Assembly (NCBI GenBank): GCA_003856375.1
Contig: CP034120.1
Span: 1,178,001 to 1,242,000, forward strand
DNA from: Glaciecola amylolytica
GTDB taxonomy: Bacteria; Bacteroidota; Bacteroidia; Flavobacteriales_D; Crocinitomicaceae
Length of the DNA: 64,000 nt
Reading direction: 5' to 3'
Positions within the stretch are counted from its first letter, which is position 1. Each line of letters starts with the position of its first letter. Under the pieces are notes generated by a model. It did no database searches. It had not been told where the DNA came from and saw only the letters and a list, made by a program, of their open reading frames with translations. Below, in pieces: positions 9,536-17,711 of the stretch. Made by a program: the position numbers and the translations under genes.

Positions 9536-10078
9536 ATGGAAATGGATGCGATTAAATGGGCGGCTTTGTTTGGTTTGGAATCAATTACCGTTCCGGCGAG
9601 AACACAATTGTTACTGGAAGGTTCGATTGCCCGAAAGATGTACATCATTGAAAAAGGTGCTTTGCGGATTTGGTTGAATAAAGACGGAAGTGAAATCACC
9701 AGTCAGTTTTTCTTTGAAGGCAAACTGGTAGCTTCTCTGGAAAGTTTCCTAAGCCTTCAACCAAGCAGTTTTTGTTTGGAAACTCTGGAAGAATGTAAAC
9801 TGTACGTCTTGGATAAAATGACTTTTGACGAGTTGATGAAGAATGATTCTGATTTCAGAGAATGGTTTCAGGAGTATATTCTCGACCGCTTTTTGTATTA
9901 TTCCAAACACGTACTTTCGTTTTTGCGTGATAAACCGGAAGAGCGCTACATTCATTTATTGAGAACCAATCCGGAACTTTTGAAGCGCGTTCCTCAACAG
10001 GATCTGGCAACTTATATCGGGATTACTCCGGTTTCTTTGAGCCGCATCCGGAATAGAGTTGCAAAAAGTGAAAAGTGA
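9536..10078 (+). CDS. Crp/Fnr-family transcriptional regulator
   Basis: A 180-residue one-component regulator: an N-terminal cyclic-nucleotide-binding-type beta roll (about 15-115, 'TQLLLEGSIARKMYIIEKGA' is the typical start) and a C-terminal winged helix with the recognition segment 'YIGITPVSLSRIRNR', the common form in Bacteroidota Crp proteins. No Cys cluster for an Fe-S cluster is seen, so the ligand is unknown. Start ATG at 9536 or the in-frame ATG at 9542 (MDAIKW). It lies 72 bases before an MDR oxidoreductase on the same strand, a likely target. A second Crp/oxidoreductase pair sits at 32511-34055. Confidence 0.92.
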   Translation: MEMDAIKWAALFGLESITVPARTQLLLEGSIARKMYIIEKGALRIWLNKDGSEITSQFFFEGKLVASLESFLSLQPSSFCLETLEECKLYVLDKMTFDELMKNDSDFREWFQEYILDRFLYYSKHVLSFLRDKPEERYIHLLRTNPELLKRVPQQDLATYIGITPVSLSRIRNRVAKSEK

Positions 10079-10150
10079 GTTGACCGCTTAGAACTTTACA
10101 ATTGTTAAGAGAGAAGTCTTTACAACCTCTGATCTTTGCTGAAAAAAAGT

Positions 10151-11125
10151 ATGAAAGCAGCATTGATTTACGAATTGGGAAATACTCCCGTTTATTCAGA
10201 TTATCCGAATCCCGTTCCTGCAACTGACGAACAGTTGATTCTGAATGTGAAAGCCGCGTCCGTGAAAAACCTGGACAAAATGCGCGCAAGTGGAAAACAT
10301 TATGCAAGTTACACCGAACTTCCTGCAGTTGTTGGAATTGACGGAGTAGGAGCTTTGGAAGACGGAACATTGGTCTACGCACAAGGACTTTCGGGAATGT
10401 TGGCAGAGCAGGCATTGATTACAAAAGGTCAGTATGTGGTTTTACCCGAAGGATTGGATATCATTCAGGCAGCAGCTTTGCCTAACGCAGTTATCGGAGC
10501 GGCAATGGCTTTGCGTTTCCGGGCAAAAATGCAAAAAGGAGCAGTGGTATTGATCAACGGAGCAACAGGCGTAACCGGGAAACTAGCCGTACAACTGGCA
10601 AAACACGACGGAGCTTCACGGATTATTGCAACCGGAAGAAATGAAGCAACTTTGAATCAGTTGAAAAAATTGGGTGCAGATGAGGTTATTTCTTTGTTGG
10701 ATTCCGATGAACAAATTGTTTCGAAACTTCAAGCATTGCATCAGGAAACACCCATTGATTGCGTGATCGATTATTTGTGGGGAAAACCAATTGAATTGAT
10801 CATTACTGCCTTGAAAGGCGGAGGAATCAAAAAGTTTACACCACAAGTGAAGATCGTTACGGTGGGAAGTATGGCAGGAGAAACGATCGCTCTGGATTCT
10901 GGAACCTTGAGAAGTTCTGCAATTGAACTGTTGGGCTCCGGATTGGGAAGTCTTTCCAAAGCAGATATACAGTCTTTTTTCTCAGAAACCCTTCCCGAAA
11001 TATTCGAATTGGCGGCAACGGGAATTTTGCATTTGGAGACACAGGTACTGCCTCTGTCGGAGATTGAAAAAGCGTGGAATCTGGAACTGAACGGAGGAAC
11101 CAGATTGGTCATTTCCGTGGATTAA
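10151..11125 (+). CDS. Zinc-independent quinone oxidoreductase, MDR superfamily
   Basis: An NADPH-dependent medium-chain reductase of 324 residues. The open frame reaches to a TTG at 10136, but the ATG at 10151 (MKAALIYELG) is the standard family start. The N-terminal GroES-like part lacks the Cys/His zinc ligands; the Rossmann part carries 'LINGATGVTGKLAVQLAKHDG' (the A-x-x-G-x-x-G dinucleotide loop, about residue 137) and 'GRNEATLNQLKKLGADEVI'. It probably reduces quinones or enals in the cytoplasm, by family. It follows the Crp-type regulator and ends 54 bases before the CBS gene. Confidence 0.9.
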   Translation: MKAALIYELGNTPVYSDYPNPVPATDEQLILNVKAASVKNLDKMRASGKHYASYTELPAVVGIDGVGALEDGTLVYAQGLSGMLAEQALITKGQYVVLPEGLDIIQAAALPNAVIGAAMALRFRAKMQKGAVVLINGATGVTGKLAVQLAKHDGASRIIATGRNEATLNQLKKLGADEVISLLDSDEQIVSKLQALHQETPIDCVIDYLWGKPIELIITALKGGGIKKFTPQVKIVTVGSMAGETIALDSGTLRSSAIELLGSGLGSLSKADIQSFFSETLPEIFELAATGILHLETQVLPLSEIEKAWNLELNGGTRLVISVD

Positions 11126-11139
11126 ATTTTCACAAAGTT

Positions 11140-11170
11140 TTCGGTAGTTATCTAGGTTTTTACTACTTTG
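11140..11170 (+). promoter_or_regulatory. Possible promoter of the CBS-nadK-lacI operon
   Basis: TTCG at 11140-11143, a 19-base spacer, then CTACTTTG at 11163-11170, close to the Bacteroidota -33/-7 pair. The -7 box ends 9 bases before ATG 11180, which would give a very short leader. Confidence 0.4.
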
Positions 11171-11179
11171 GCACATATC

Positions 11180-11842
11180 ATGACAGCAAGAGAAGTAATT
11201 ACAGACGAGATTCCCCCTTTAATGCATACAGATTCAGGGGAGAAGGCATTAATTTGGATGGAAGAATTCAAAGTTTCCCATCTTCCGGTTCTAAAAAACG
11301 GCAATTTCGTAGGCCTGATTTCCGAAAGCGATATTTTGGATAAAAAAGACCTGGAATTGACTTTAGATGCGCTTTTCGATCATCTTCCGAGACCTTATGT
11401 TTTGGAAAATATGCATATCTACGAGGTATTGGCAAAAATGGCGGAACACCGGATTTCTGTTTTACCGGTTTTGGACAGCAATGAACAATATCTGGGTTGC
11501 ACAAGTGTACATCAATTGATGACTCTGGTTGCAAATACTGCAAGTATCAAAGAAGTAGGCGGAATTGTTGTTCTTGAAATGAACCGGGTAGATTACTCTT
11601 TGGCGCAGATTGCACAAATTGTGGAAAGCGATAATGCGAGAATTCTTTCGTCGTTCATCATGTCTTCATCGGATACCACAAAGCTGGAAGTGACGCTGAA
11701 GATTTCTGAAGTTGATTTGTCCCGGATTATTCGTTCTTTCGAGCGTTACGATATGGTTGTTAAAGCCAGTTTCCAGCGTTCATCAGATCAGGATGATATG
11801 CAGTTCAGGTACGATGCGCTGATGAATTACCTAAATATCTGA
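11180..11842 (+). CDS. CBS-domain protein with ACT-like tail
   Basis: A 220-residue protein with two CBS domains (about 1-55 and 70-120), seen as 'VSHLPVLKNGNFVGLISESD' and 'RISVLPVLDSNEQYLG', followed by an ACT-like part ('IKEVGGIVVLEMNRVDYSLA'). CBS pairs bind adenine nucleotides and sense energy state. The frame could extend to a TTG at 11168, but that TTG is part of the putative -7 box, so the ATG at 11180 is preferred. It is joined to nadK by 1 base. A CBS gene next to nadK is a recurrent arrangement in Bacteroidota, which suggests regulation of, or with, NADP supply; that role is inference. Confidence 0.88.
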   Translation: MTAREVITDEIPPLMHTDSGEKALIWMEEFKVSHLPVLKNGNFVGLISESDILDKKDLELTLDALFDHLPRPYVLENMHIYEVLAKMAEHRISVLPVLDSNEQYLGCTSVHQLMTLVANTASIKEVGGIVVLEMNRVDYSLAQIAQIVESDNARILSSFIMSSSDTTKLEVTLKISEVDLSRIIRSFERYDMVVKASFQRSSDQDDMQFRYDALMNYLNI

Positions 11843-11843
11843 T

Positions 11844-12722
11844 ATGCGAGTTGCGGTCTATTCAAAGAAAATCACAAAGGCAAATATCCCACTATTCAAA
11901 CGATTTGCAGCGACCATCGAACGATTCGGATGGAAGTTGGTCTTAGAGCAGGAATTAAAGAATCAACTGGTTAAAAAAGGATTCATTTGCAGCGATGCGG
12001 ATGTTTTCACCAAACACGAAGATTTTCATCGCGGCATTGATATGGCATTCAGTATCGGCGGCGACGGAACCTTTTTGAAAACCGTTTCATATATCCGGAA
12101 TTCAGATGTTCCGATTTTAGGAATCAATACCGGAAGATTGGGCTTTTTAGCGAATATCAGCGATGATTTGTTCGAAGAGGCTTTGGAATTGGTTCGCCAG
12201 AAAAGATTTGAATACCAGAAACGTTCTTTGCTTCGGGTGGAAACGGAGCGAAACCTGTTTGGTGCAGATAATGTGGCGATGAATGAGGTGACTTTGTTGA
12301 AAAAAGACACTTCTTCCATGATTACTGTGAATACGTTTTTAGATGATAAATACCTGAATGCATATTGGGCAGACGGTTTGATCGTATCGACTCCGACAGG
12401 ATCCACAGCTTACAATCTGAGTTGTGGCGGACCGATCGTAACTCCGGGTTGCCAGGTGCATATTATTACTCCGATTGCACCTCATAATTTGAATGTCCGA
12501 CCAGTGGTTGTGCCTGATAATATGCCGATTAAGTTAAGTGTTGAAGGAAGAGAACGCAATTACTTAATCTCCCTCGACGGGAATGCCAAAAGTATTCGAC
12601 AGAATGAAGAAGTTTTGATCAGAAAGGCAGAATATATGATTAATGTGATTAAATTAGAGGACACTAATTTCTTGGATACTATTCGCAACAAAATGTCGTG
12701 GGGTAAGGACCAGAGAAACTAA
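11844..12722 (+). CDS. nadK: NAD kinase
   Basis: Phosphorylates NAD+ to NADP+ with ATP or polyphosphate in the cytoplasm. The 292-residue protein shows the diagnostic 'GGDGTFLKT' (residues 72-80, catalytic Asp74), 'GINTGRLGFLANI', the 'NEVTLL' motif, 'WADGLIVSTPTGSTAYNLSC' and 'ITPIAPHNLNVRPVVVPD'. All motifs are intact and the length is normal. It starts 1 base after the CBS gene and 10 bases before the LacI-type gene, so the three are one operon. Certain call. Confidence 0.97.
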   Translation: MRVAVYSKKITKANIPLFKRFAATIERFGWKLVLEQELKNQLVKKGFICSDADVFTKHEDFHRGIDMAFSIGGDGTFLKTVSYIRNSDVPILGINTGRLGFLANISDDLFEEALELVRQKRFEYQKRSLLRVETERNLFGADNVAMNEVTLLKKDTSSMITVNTFLDDKYLNAYWADGLIVSTPTGSTAYNLSCGGPIVTPGCQVHIITPIAPHNLNVRPVVVPDNMPIKLSVEGRERNYLISLDGNAKSIRQNEEVLIRKAEYMINVIKLEDTNFLDTIRNKMSWGKDQRN

Positions 12723-12732
12723 CGATTTAAGA

Positions 12733-13725
12733 ATGAAATCAAAAAGAACATCACTTGCGGATATTGCCGAAAGTTTAAATGTTTCAAAATCTACCGTATC
12801 ATTTGTATTGAACGGAAAAGGAAAACAATTCAATATCAGTGAAACGACTCAACGACTGATTCTTGAAAAAGCAAAGGAATTGAATTATGTTCCGAACTAT
12901 TTTGCCAAAGGATTGAGAGAAGGTAAAACACAAACGATCGGTTTGGTTTTGGCTGATATTTCGAACCCGTTTTACTCTGAATTGAGTAAGGCAATCCAGG
13001 AATCGCTTTATGAAAAAGGATATAGTTTGTTCATCGTTTCAACGAATGATGACGTAACCATGGAATTGAAACTGATCCGGGATTTGATTCTTCGTTCTGT
13101 TGACGCATTGATTATTGCTCCTTGTAACGGAATTCCGGCTCTGAAACCTGTTTTGGATGAAACTCCGATTCCGGTTGTCTGGGTAGATCGGATAGGGGAT
13201 GAATTCGCCGATTTCGTCGGAGTGGATAATTACATGGAATCTTCCATGCTGATCAAACGTTTTTCAAAGAAACCGGCAAAAGTTGGCGTATTGCATCCGA
13301 AACGTTCCGATGTCATGACGATTCAATTGCGTATTGACGGATCAAAATCTGCCTGTGAAAAACAAGGAATTCCTTTTGAGTTGGCAAGTCTGACAGAAAA
13401 CGTGGATGAAAGCGTTGCAAGAATGAAAGAAATGATCGACGGAGGTGTTGATTCGTTTGTGGCTCTGAATAATAAAGTAGCACTTCACGCAATCAACGCA
13501 TTGAATATCCTGAAAGTAGACATTCCAAATAAGGTTCGCATTATTTCGTTTGATGACTCAGAAGCATTCTCGTATTTTGCACCGCCTGTAACGGCTTTAA
13601 GTCAGCCGGTAGGTGAGATTGGAAAAGAAACCGTAGAGCGTCTGATGGACCGTTTAAGAGAGTCTACAGAGAACAGAAAGCATCTGATGATGGAATGCTC
13701 GTTTATTGAGCGAAAATCGCATTAA
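12733..13725 (+). CDS. LacI/GalR-family transcriptional regulator
   Basis: A 330-residue LacI-type repressor or activator. The DNA-binding head is at residues 3-55 ('SLADIAESLNVSKSTVSFVL', then the hinge 'LNYVPNYFAKGLREGKT'). The rest is a type I periplasmic-binding fold ('IGLVLADISNPFYSELSKAI', about 58-77) ending in 'TALSQPVGEIGKETVERLMD'. The effector is unknown, and no sugar-use genes are adjacent; it is instead the last gene of the CBS-nadK operon. That position is unusual for LacI proteins and may indicate a broader metabolic role. Two hairpins follow its stop. Confidence 0.93.
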   Translation: MKSKRTSLADIAESLNVSKSTVSFVLNGKGKQFNISETTQRLILEKAKELNYVPNYFAKGLREGKTQTIGLVLADISNPFYSELSKAIQESLYEKGYSLFIVSTNDDVTMELKLIRDLILRSVDALIIAPCNGIPALKPVLDETPIPVVWVDRIGDEFADFVGVDNYMESSMLIKRFSKKPAKVGVLHPKRSDVMTIQLRIDGSKSACEKQGIPFELASLTENVDESVARMKEMIDGGVDSFVALNNKVALHAINALNILKVDIPNKVRIISFDDSEAFSYFAPPVTALSQPVGEIGKETVERLMDRLRESTENRKHLMMECSFIERKSH

Positions 13726-13734
13726 GAAACTACT

Positions 13735-13753
13735 TCCCGATGACTTATCGGGA
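13735..13753 (+). other. Short hairpin after the LacI gene
   Basis: TCCCGAT / ATCGGGA, 7-bp stem with a 5-base loop, 9 bases after the stop codon. No T run follows; it precedes a stronger hairpin. Confidence 0.5.
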
Positions 13754-13764
13754 GACGAATTACG

Positions 13765-13810
13765 AATGCCCGATTACGAAAAATTAACTCATTCGTAATC
13801 GGGCATTTGC
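13765..13810 (+). terminator. Probable terminator with a perfect 16-bp stem
   Basis: AATGCCCGATTACGAA / TTCGTAATCGGGCATT with an 11-base loop. The T tract is weak (TTGCTATTT). The stem holds ATTACGAA, the word of the heptamer array at 51631. Confidence 0.7.
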
Positions 13811-14106
13811 TATTTAATAATTACCCGGATTTAAGAATACTGTTTGAGATTAAAAATGGAGAGGAGCTTCATTCGGGAGTTCAAAGCTGTAATCGTTTTC
13901 AATTGAACTCAAGCCTTATTAAAGCAAAAAGCCGTAGACAAACTCCACGACTTCGTATCGGTAATAGATGTGTTAGAATTTCTTCTAAACAAATATATTC
14001 AAGGGCATAACCACTTCCAAATTAATTTACTAGTTCGTTTGAATTATTCGGCAAGCGTTAAATAAAGTACTATGAATGCTTAGAAATAACAGGTGAATGA
14101 GAAATA
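13811..14106. other. Non-coding gap; faint trace of a decayed reading frame
   Basis: No convincing gene. One plus-strand frame from ATG 13856 runs to about 14065 with one TGA at 13904 and gives protein-like text after it ('LHDFVSVIDVLEFLLNKY'). This could be a relic or chance. No RNA gene or repeat is seen. Confidence 0.3.
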
Positions 14107-15684
14107 CTAAGGCTGAACTAACACACGATGTGTTTCAACAATTGTTTCCTGTTTATTCCATGCTTTCAAAAGATAAATTCCTTGAGAGAACTCTGTAATC
14201 AATTGGTTTTCCGGTAATTCACTGTTGTTTAAGATTTCTGTAACCGGTTTCCCGTTCAGATCAAACAACTGGTACATCACAGAATTGTCTGAGAAATGAA
14301 TTGTTACATTTCCGTTTTCCGAATGCAGATCAGTTACCAGATTCTTAGAATCAACCGAGCAGCGGAAAGCAGAAATCAATTCGCTGTAATCCTCTTTTCC
14401 ATCCTGATCTACAGAAGTGATTCTGTAATAAACTTGTTTGTCATAAGAAGTTGGATCTGTGAAGTTGTATTCGATCGGAGTTTCAGAATTACCGCTTGCA
14501 GAAACATTTTGCAGCGGGAAGAAAAGCTGACCGTCAAAAGTATATTCCAATTCGTAGTGATCCAGGCGCGTTTCTGTTTCAGATCTCCAGAAAAGATGAT
14601 TGCTGTTTCCGTCACAACTTGATTTGAAGGTACTTAGTTCAACAGGTAAAACCACGGTTGAAGGGCAGAAATATTGTTGATTGTTCAATCCTCCGGTTGC
14701 AGCAGTTGCTCCCCAGTAAACGGTATTGTCTCCACCAAAAACGCTGGTAACAAAATTGCCGTTACATGTCAGACGCAGGTTTCCGTCAACAAAAATCTGA
14801 AGACTAAGAGTACCGGGATTCCATGAGATTTTAATAGTATGAACAACTCCGTCGTCCAGATTGGCAGAAGATGCAAAAGCAGGAGTAGGACCACAATACG
14901 GAGCTGAAGGGCCTAATAAGTTCCCATCCGTTTCCACTGAAATGTGATCTGCCATGAGATCAAAAACATGTGCAGGATTATCATTATCATAAGTATCAAA
15001 CTCAATAATCAGGGAATTTGGAATTCCGCCTGCTCCCAATTGACCACCTGCAGTTCCGCATGCAGCCGGATTCGGTTGGAAAGTAAAAGTCGTTCCGTCA
15101 GCACCGTTGATGTTGTTTCCGAAATAGTAATTCAATGAAAGATTGAAACTTTGGTTGAAATCAATCACGGTATTATTCCACGCACAACCTGTTTGATTAT
15201 TTGTTTCAGGAGTTAACTCAATACAACTTTGACCACCAATTGTCTGGTAACTTGCATTTCCGTTCAAACAATAACTCCCGACGTTCGCAACCATCTTGTA
15301 AGCCAATGTAACATTGGATGTCAAATCATGGACGCAATTGTATTTTGAAATCAAGATACGAACGGTTCCCGTAAAGCTGGCTGTCCAGATAATGGACGCA
15401 TTTGTTGAACAAATATCATCTGCATAAACGATTTCGGTAGTTCCTGCTGCATCAAGTAAAGTAAGCTGCGTATCTATTCCGGAAGAAGCTCCTCCGGCAC
15501 AAAACGTAAATTCATATTGATTACACTGAGTTACGTTAATCGTATAGTATCTTCCGTTTTGAGTTGCGATAGTTTGATATGCGGCTGTAGGTGTCAATGC
15601 TCCGGATGCTGTTCCGCCCGTACAAGCAAATCCTGAGATAGTAAGCAGTTTACTGAAAATCAGTAGCAAGAGAGAGTTCTTCAT
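14107..15684 (-). CDS. Secreted lectin-like protein with T9SS sorting domain
   Basis: A 525-residue exported protein. After a signal peptide (residues 1 to about 19) comes a Cys-rich part ('CTGGTASGALTPTAAYQTI') of a type that binds metabolites or sugars, then an L-type-lectin-like sandwich (about 165-345) with 'NGADGTTFTFQ', 'LIIEFDTYDN', 'DHISVETDGN' and 'VHTIKISWNPGTLSLQIFVD'. Next is 'LPVELSTFKSSCDGN...HLFWRSETET' (a fibronectin-like linker) and a C-terminal type A T9SS signal ending 'FSQGIYLLKAWN...HRVLVQP'. It should be exported through the outer membrane and may bind glycans. Monocistronic; convergent with the LacI operon. Confidence 0.88.
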   Translation of the reverse strand: MKNSLLLLIFSKLLTISGFACTGGTASGALTPTAAYQTIATQNGRYYTINVTQCNQYEFTFCAGGASSGIDTQLTLLDAAGTTEIVYADDICSTNASIIWTASFTGTVRILISKYNCVHDLTSNVTLAYKMVANVGSYCLNGNASYQTIGGQSCIELTPETNNQTGCAWNNTVIDFNQSFNLSLNYYFGNNINGADGTTFTFQPNPAACGTAGGQLGAGGIPNSLIIEFDTYDNDNPAHVFDLMADHISVETDGNLLGPSAPYCGPTPAFASSANLDDGVVHTIKISWNPGTLSLQIFVDGNLRLTCNGNFVTSVFGGDNTVYWGATAATGGLNNQQYFCPSTVVLPVELSTFKSSCDGNSNHLFWRSETETRLDHYELEYTFDGQLFFPLQNVSASGNSETPIEYNFTDPTSYDKQVYYRITSVDQDGKEDYSELISAFRCSVDSKNLVTDLHSENGNVTIHFSDNSVMYQLFDLNGKPVTEILNNSELPENQLITEFSQGIYLLKAWNKQETIVETHRVLVQP

Positions 15685-15791
15685 AGTTTAAGTTTGGACA
15701 AATATGCTAAAACGTTATAGCCATTTCCAAATTTATTAACAAAAAATTTACTAAAAATTTAGCATTTGGAAACTTTGAATGAGTAATTGGC

Positions 15792-15824
15792 AAAAAAAAA
15801 GCACCCGTTGAAACGGATGCTTTT
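15792..15824 (-). terminator. Terminator of the DUF4139 gene
   Basis: On the minus strand AAAAGCATCCGT and ACGGGTGCTTTT pair with one U-G wobble around a 3-base loop, then nine T follow. It lies just past the stop at 15848. Confidence 0.85.
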
Positions 15825-15847
15825 ACTTTCTATCAGGGAAAGTCCGG

Positions 15848-17566
15848 TTAAAAACTTGGACTACTGATCGTTTTAAATGTTCTGGTAACGACTTTGGCAT
15901 CCTTCGGATACTTCACCGAATACCCCAAATCCAATTTGATGGTTTCTCCCGGCTGGATCACAACCTGGTAAGTAACTTCTCCGGTGATGTCATTCTTTTT
16001 ACCTGTTCCGATTGTTTCTACGCTTACTGTAATTTCACTGTTTCGCGACAATGGAATCTGGTCAAATACGTCGATTTTTACTGGAACAGTGCGGTTGTTT
16101 CGAACCTGAATCTCGTAGAAATAAGTGTCTCTTTTGGTGCTTCCTGAAATTTTCTTGGTACTCATTTCTGATTTTAACTTGCGAAGTACCTGAATTTTTG
16201 AGTCGCGGCCAAAAGATAAATGCAGCGTATCTTCTACATTATTGGTATTGATTTCGCTCACACCGACATAATTTCCTGCGAAATAAACATTCGTTGGTCC
16301 CGGAATCAAATCCAGATCCTGCCAGCCTACGATGTTTGCAAGCAAGAATGAACCCTGATCCAGTTTCGGAACGGAAACATGCGTGAAAGTTGCAGGCATA
16401 TTGATTTCTTTGATCTCAACAGTATATGGTTTTGCATCTGTAGGGCAGGAAAAAGCATGAGGAATAATGAACTCCGCATTCAGATCCGAAATTTCGATTT
16501 GTTTCATGGCAACAGTACTTACTTTCTTGCCTTCATTCGAAAATTTCCCGGAAAGATCTACTCCGGGAGCTTCTTTTTGATCCAACACATAATTGTCGTA
16601 TGCCCGTTGGTTTGCCATGTTGATTTCATTCATGACCTCATTCCGGTATTCTGCATTTTTTTGAATCGGCTGAAAGTATCCGCCTTTGGTTTGCTCAGCC
16701 TGCTCTCCGTATCGTAAGTAAAACGGATTCAAAACCGGAGATGCAGCACTCAGCATCGGATCAGAAGTACTTAAAGTCAGATTGACATTCTTCCATTCGT
16801 TTCCGGTGTTGTTGTAAACCTGCGCCTTGTACTTCAGATTAATAGGTTGATTCAGATCCGTTGCAGACAGGTCATATGTTGCCGCCCAGCCGCAATCCGA
16901 AACCAAATATTTTAAAGCACCTGCAATTTCGACAGGGGCATCCGAATCAATCAGCACGATAACCTGATTGCTCCGTTGGTTTTCAACGTAATTCAACTCC
17001 GTCAGTTTGAAACGGGCATCATTGATTTTAATGGTAAGCAGTTCCTGTTCTTTACGGATTTTAGTAACTGTTTTGTTGATCTCAAAAGTACGCGTGCGGT
17101 AGTATTCTCCGGCTGCTTTGATCTGATCGATCGTAAGAGAAGTTGTTCCTTTCAAATCCTTGTTTGTATTCATAATCCCGATTTCAGCCTGATAAGCACT
17201 CATCAGATCAACATTCATCTGATGCTTGTCTTTAAGCTGTTCCAATGAATCATTCAGTACTTTTATTCTTGGATTCCATTGCTCGGCAGCTAAAAAATCC
17301 ATTTCTGTAGAAACAGAAACCAAACGGAAGTTTCCTGAACCTGTAAATTGAATGGTCCTCGGATCAGCAAAAGCAGAAATTCCTGAAAAAATGACTTTGT
17401 TTCTTCCTTTCGAAAGTTTTACGGGAGTTTCGTGTGTCATTTCTCCGGCGGTTAGAAAAAGCTTTACCCGTTTGATATCCGTTTTGAGAACTTGTTCATG
17501 GATATTCTGAGTAAAACCGGCTATTGGAAGAAGGAGGAAAAATAGATTTACAACTTGTTTTTTCAT
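15848..17566 (-). CDS. Secreted DUF4139/DUF4140 (mucoidy-inhibitor-A-like) protein
   Basis: A 572-residue exported protein with signal peptide (1 to about 19, '...PIAGFTQ'). The N-terminal DUF4140 part ('VKLFLTAGEMTHETPVKLSK') is followed by a coiled coil (about 90-190) and the C-terminal DUF4139 domain ('DCGWAATYDLSATDLNQPIN', about 228-247; end 'QPGETIKLDLGYSVKYPKD'). Related proteins were named after a mucoidy phenotype, and their biochemical role is undefined. It stands alone between two terminators, divergent from lysA, and is typical of Bacteroidota envelope genes. The family call is firm, the function unknown. Confidence 0.9.
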   Translation of the reverse strand: MKKQVVNLFFLLLPIAGFTQNIHEQVLKTDIKRVKLFLTAGEMTHETPVKLSKGRNKVIFSGISAFADPRTIQFTGSGNFRLVSVSTEMDFLAAEQWNPRIKVLNDSLEQLKDKHQMNVDLMSAYQAEIGIMNTNKDLKGTTSLTIDQIKAAGEYYRTRTFEINKTVTKIRKEQELLTIKINDARFKLTELNYVENQRSNQVIVLIDSDAPVEIAGALKYLVSDCGWAATYDLSATDLNQPINLKYKAQVYNNTGNEWKNVNLTLSTSDPMLSAASPVLNPFYLRYGEQAEQTKGGYFQPIQKNAEYRNEVMNEINMANQRAYDNYVLDQKEAPGVDLSGKFSNEGKKVSTVAMKQIEISDLNAEFIIPHAFSCPTDAKPYTVEIKEINMPATFTHVSVPKLDQGSFLLANIVGWQDLDLIPGPTNVYFAGNYVGVSEINTNNVEDTLHLSFGRDSKIQVLRKLKSEMSTKKISGSTKRDTYFYEIQVRNNRTVPVKIDVFDQIPLSRNSEITVSVETIGTGKKNDITGEVTYQVVIQPGETIKLDLGYSVKYPKDAKVVTRTFKTISSPSF

Positions 17567-17657
17567 AGAATTGGGTTTACGTGTACTACAGCTAAATTAG
17601 ACTTTCGTTCAAAATCTAAAAAGTTTTATTTATAACATTTTGTTTTAAAATAAAAAC

Positions 17658-17689
17658 ATTGTTAAATAAATATTTATTTTCTAATTTTG
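17658..17689 (+). promoter_or_regulatory. Promoter of lysA
   Basis: ATTG at 17658-17661, 20-base spacer, TAATTTTG at 17682-17689, matching the Bacteroidota -33/-7 consensus. The start codon is 22 bases downstream. Confidence 0.6.
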
Positions 17690-17711
17690 CGCTCTGAAAA
17701 ATAGAAATAAA

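Noticed and set aside
10136-10150. TTG start of the oxidoreductase at 10136
   Set aside because: ATG 10151 is the family start and the extension has no conserved residues.
13807-14010. 67-codon frame after the LacI terminator
   Set aside because: Starts in the terminator and its text is not protein-like; a different frame has faint protein-like text but a stop at 13904.
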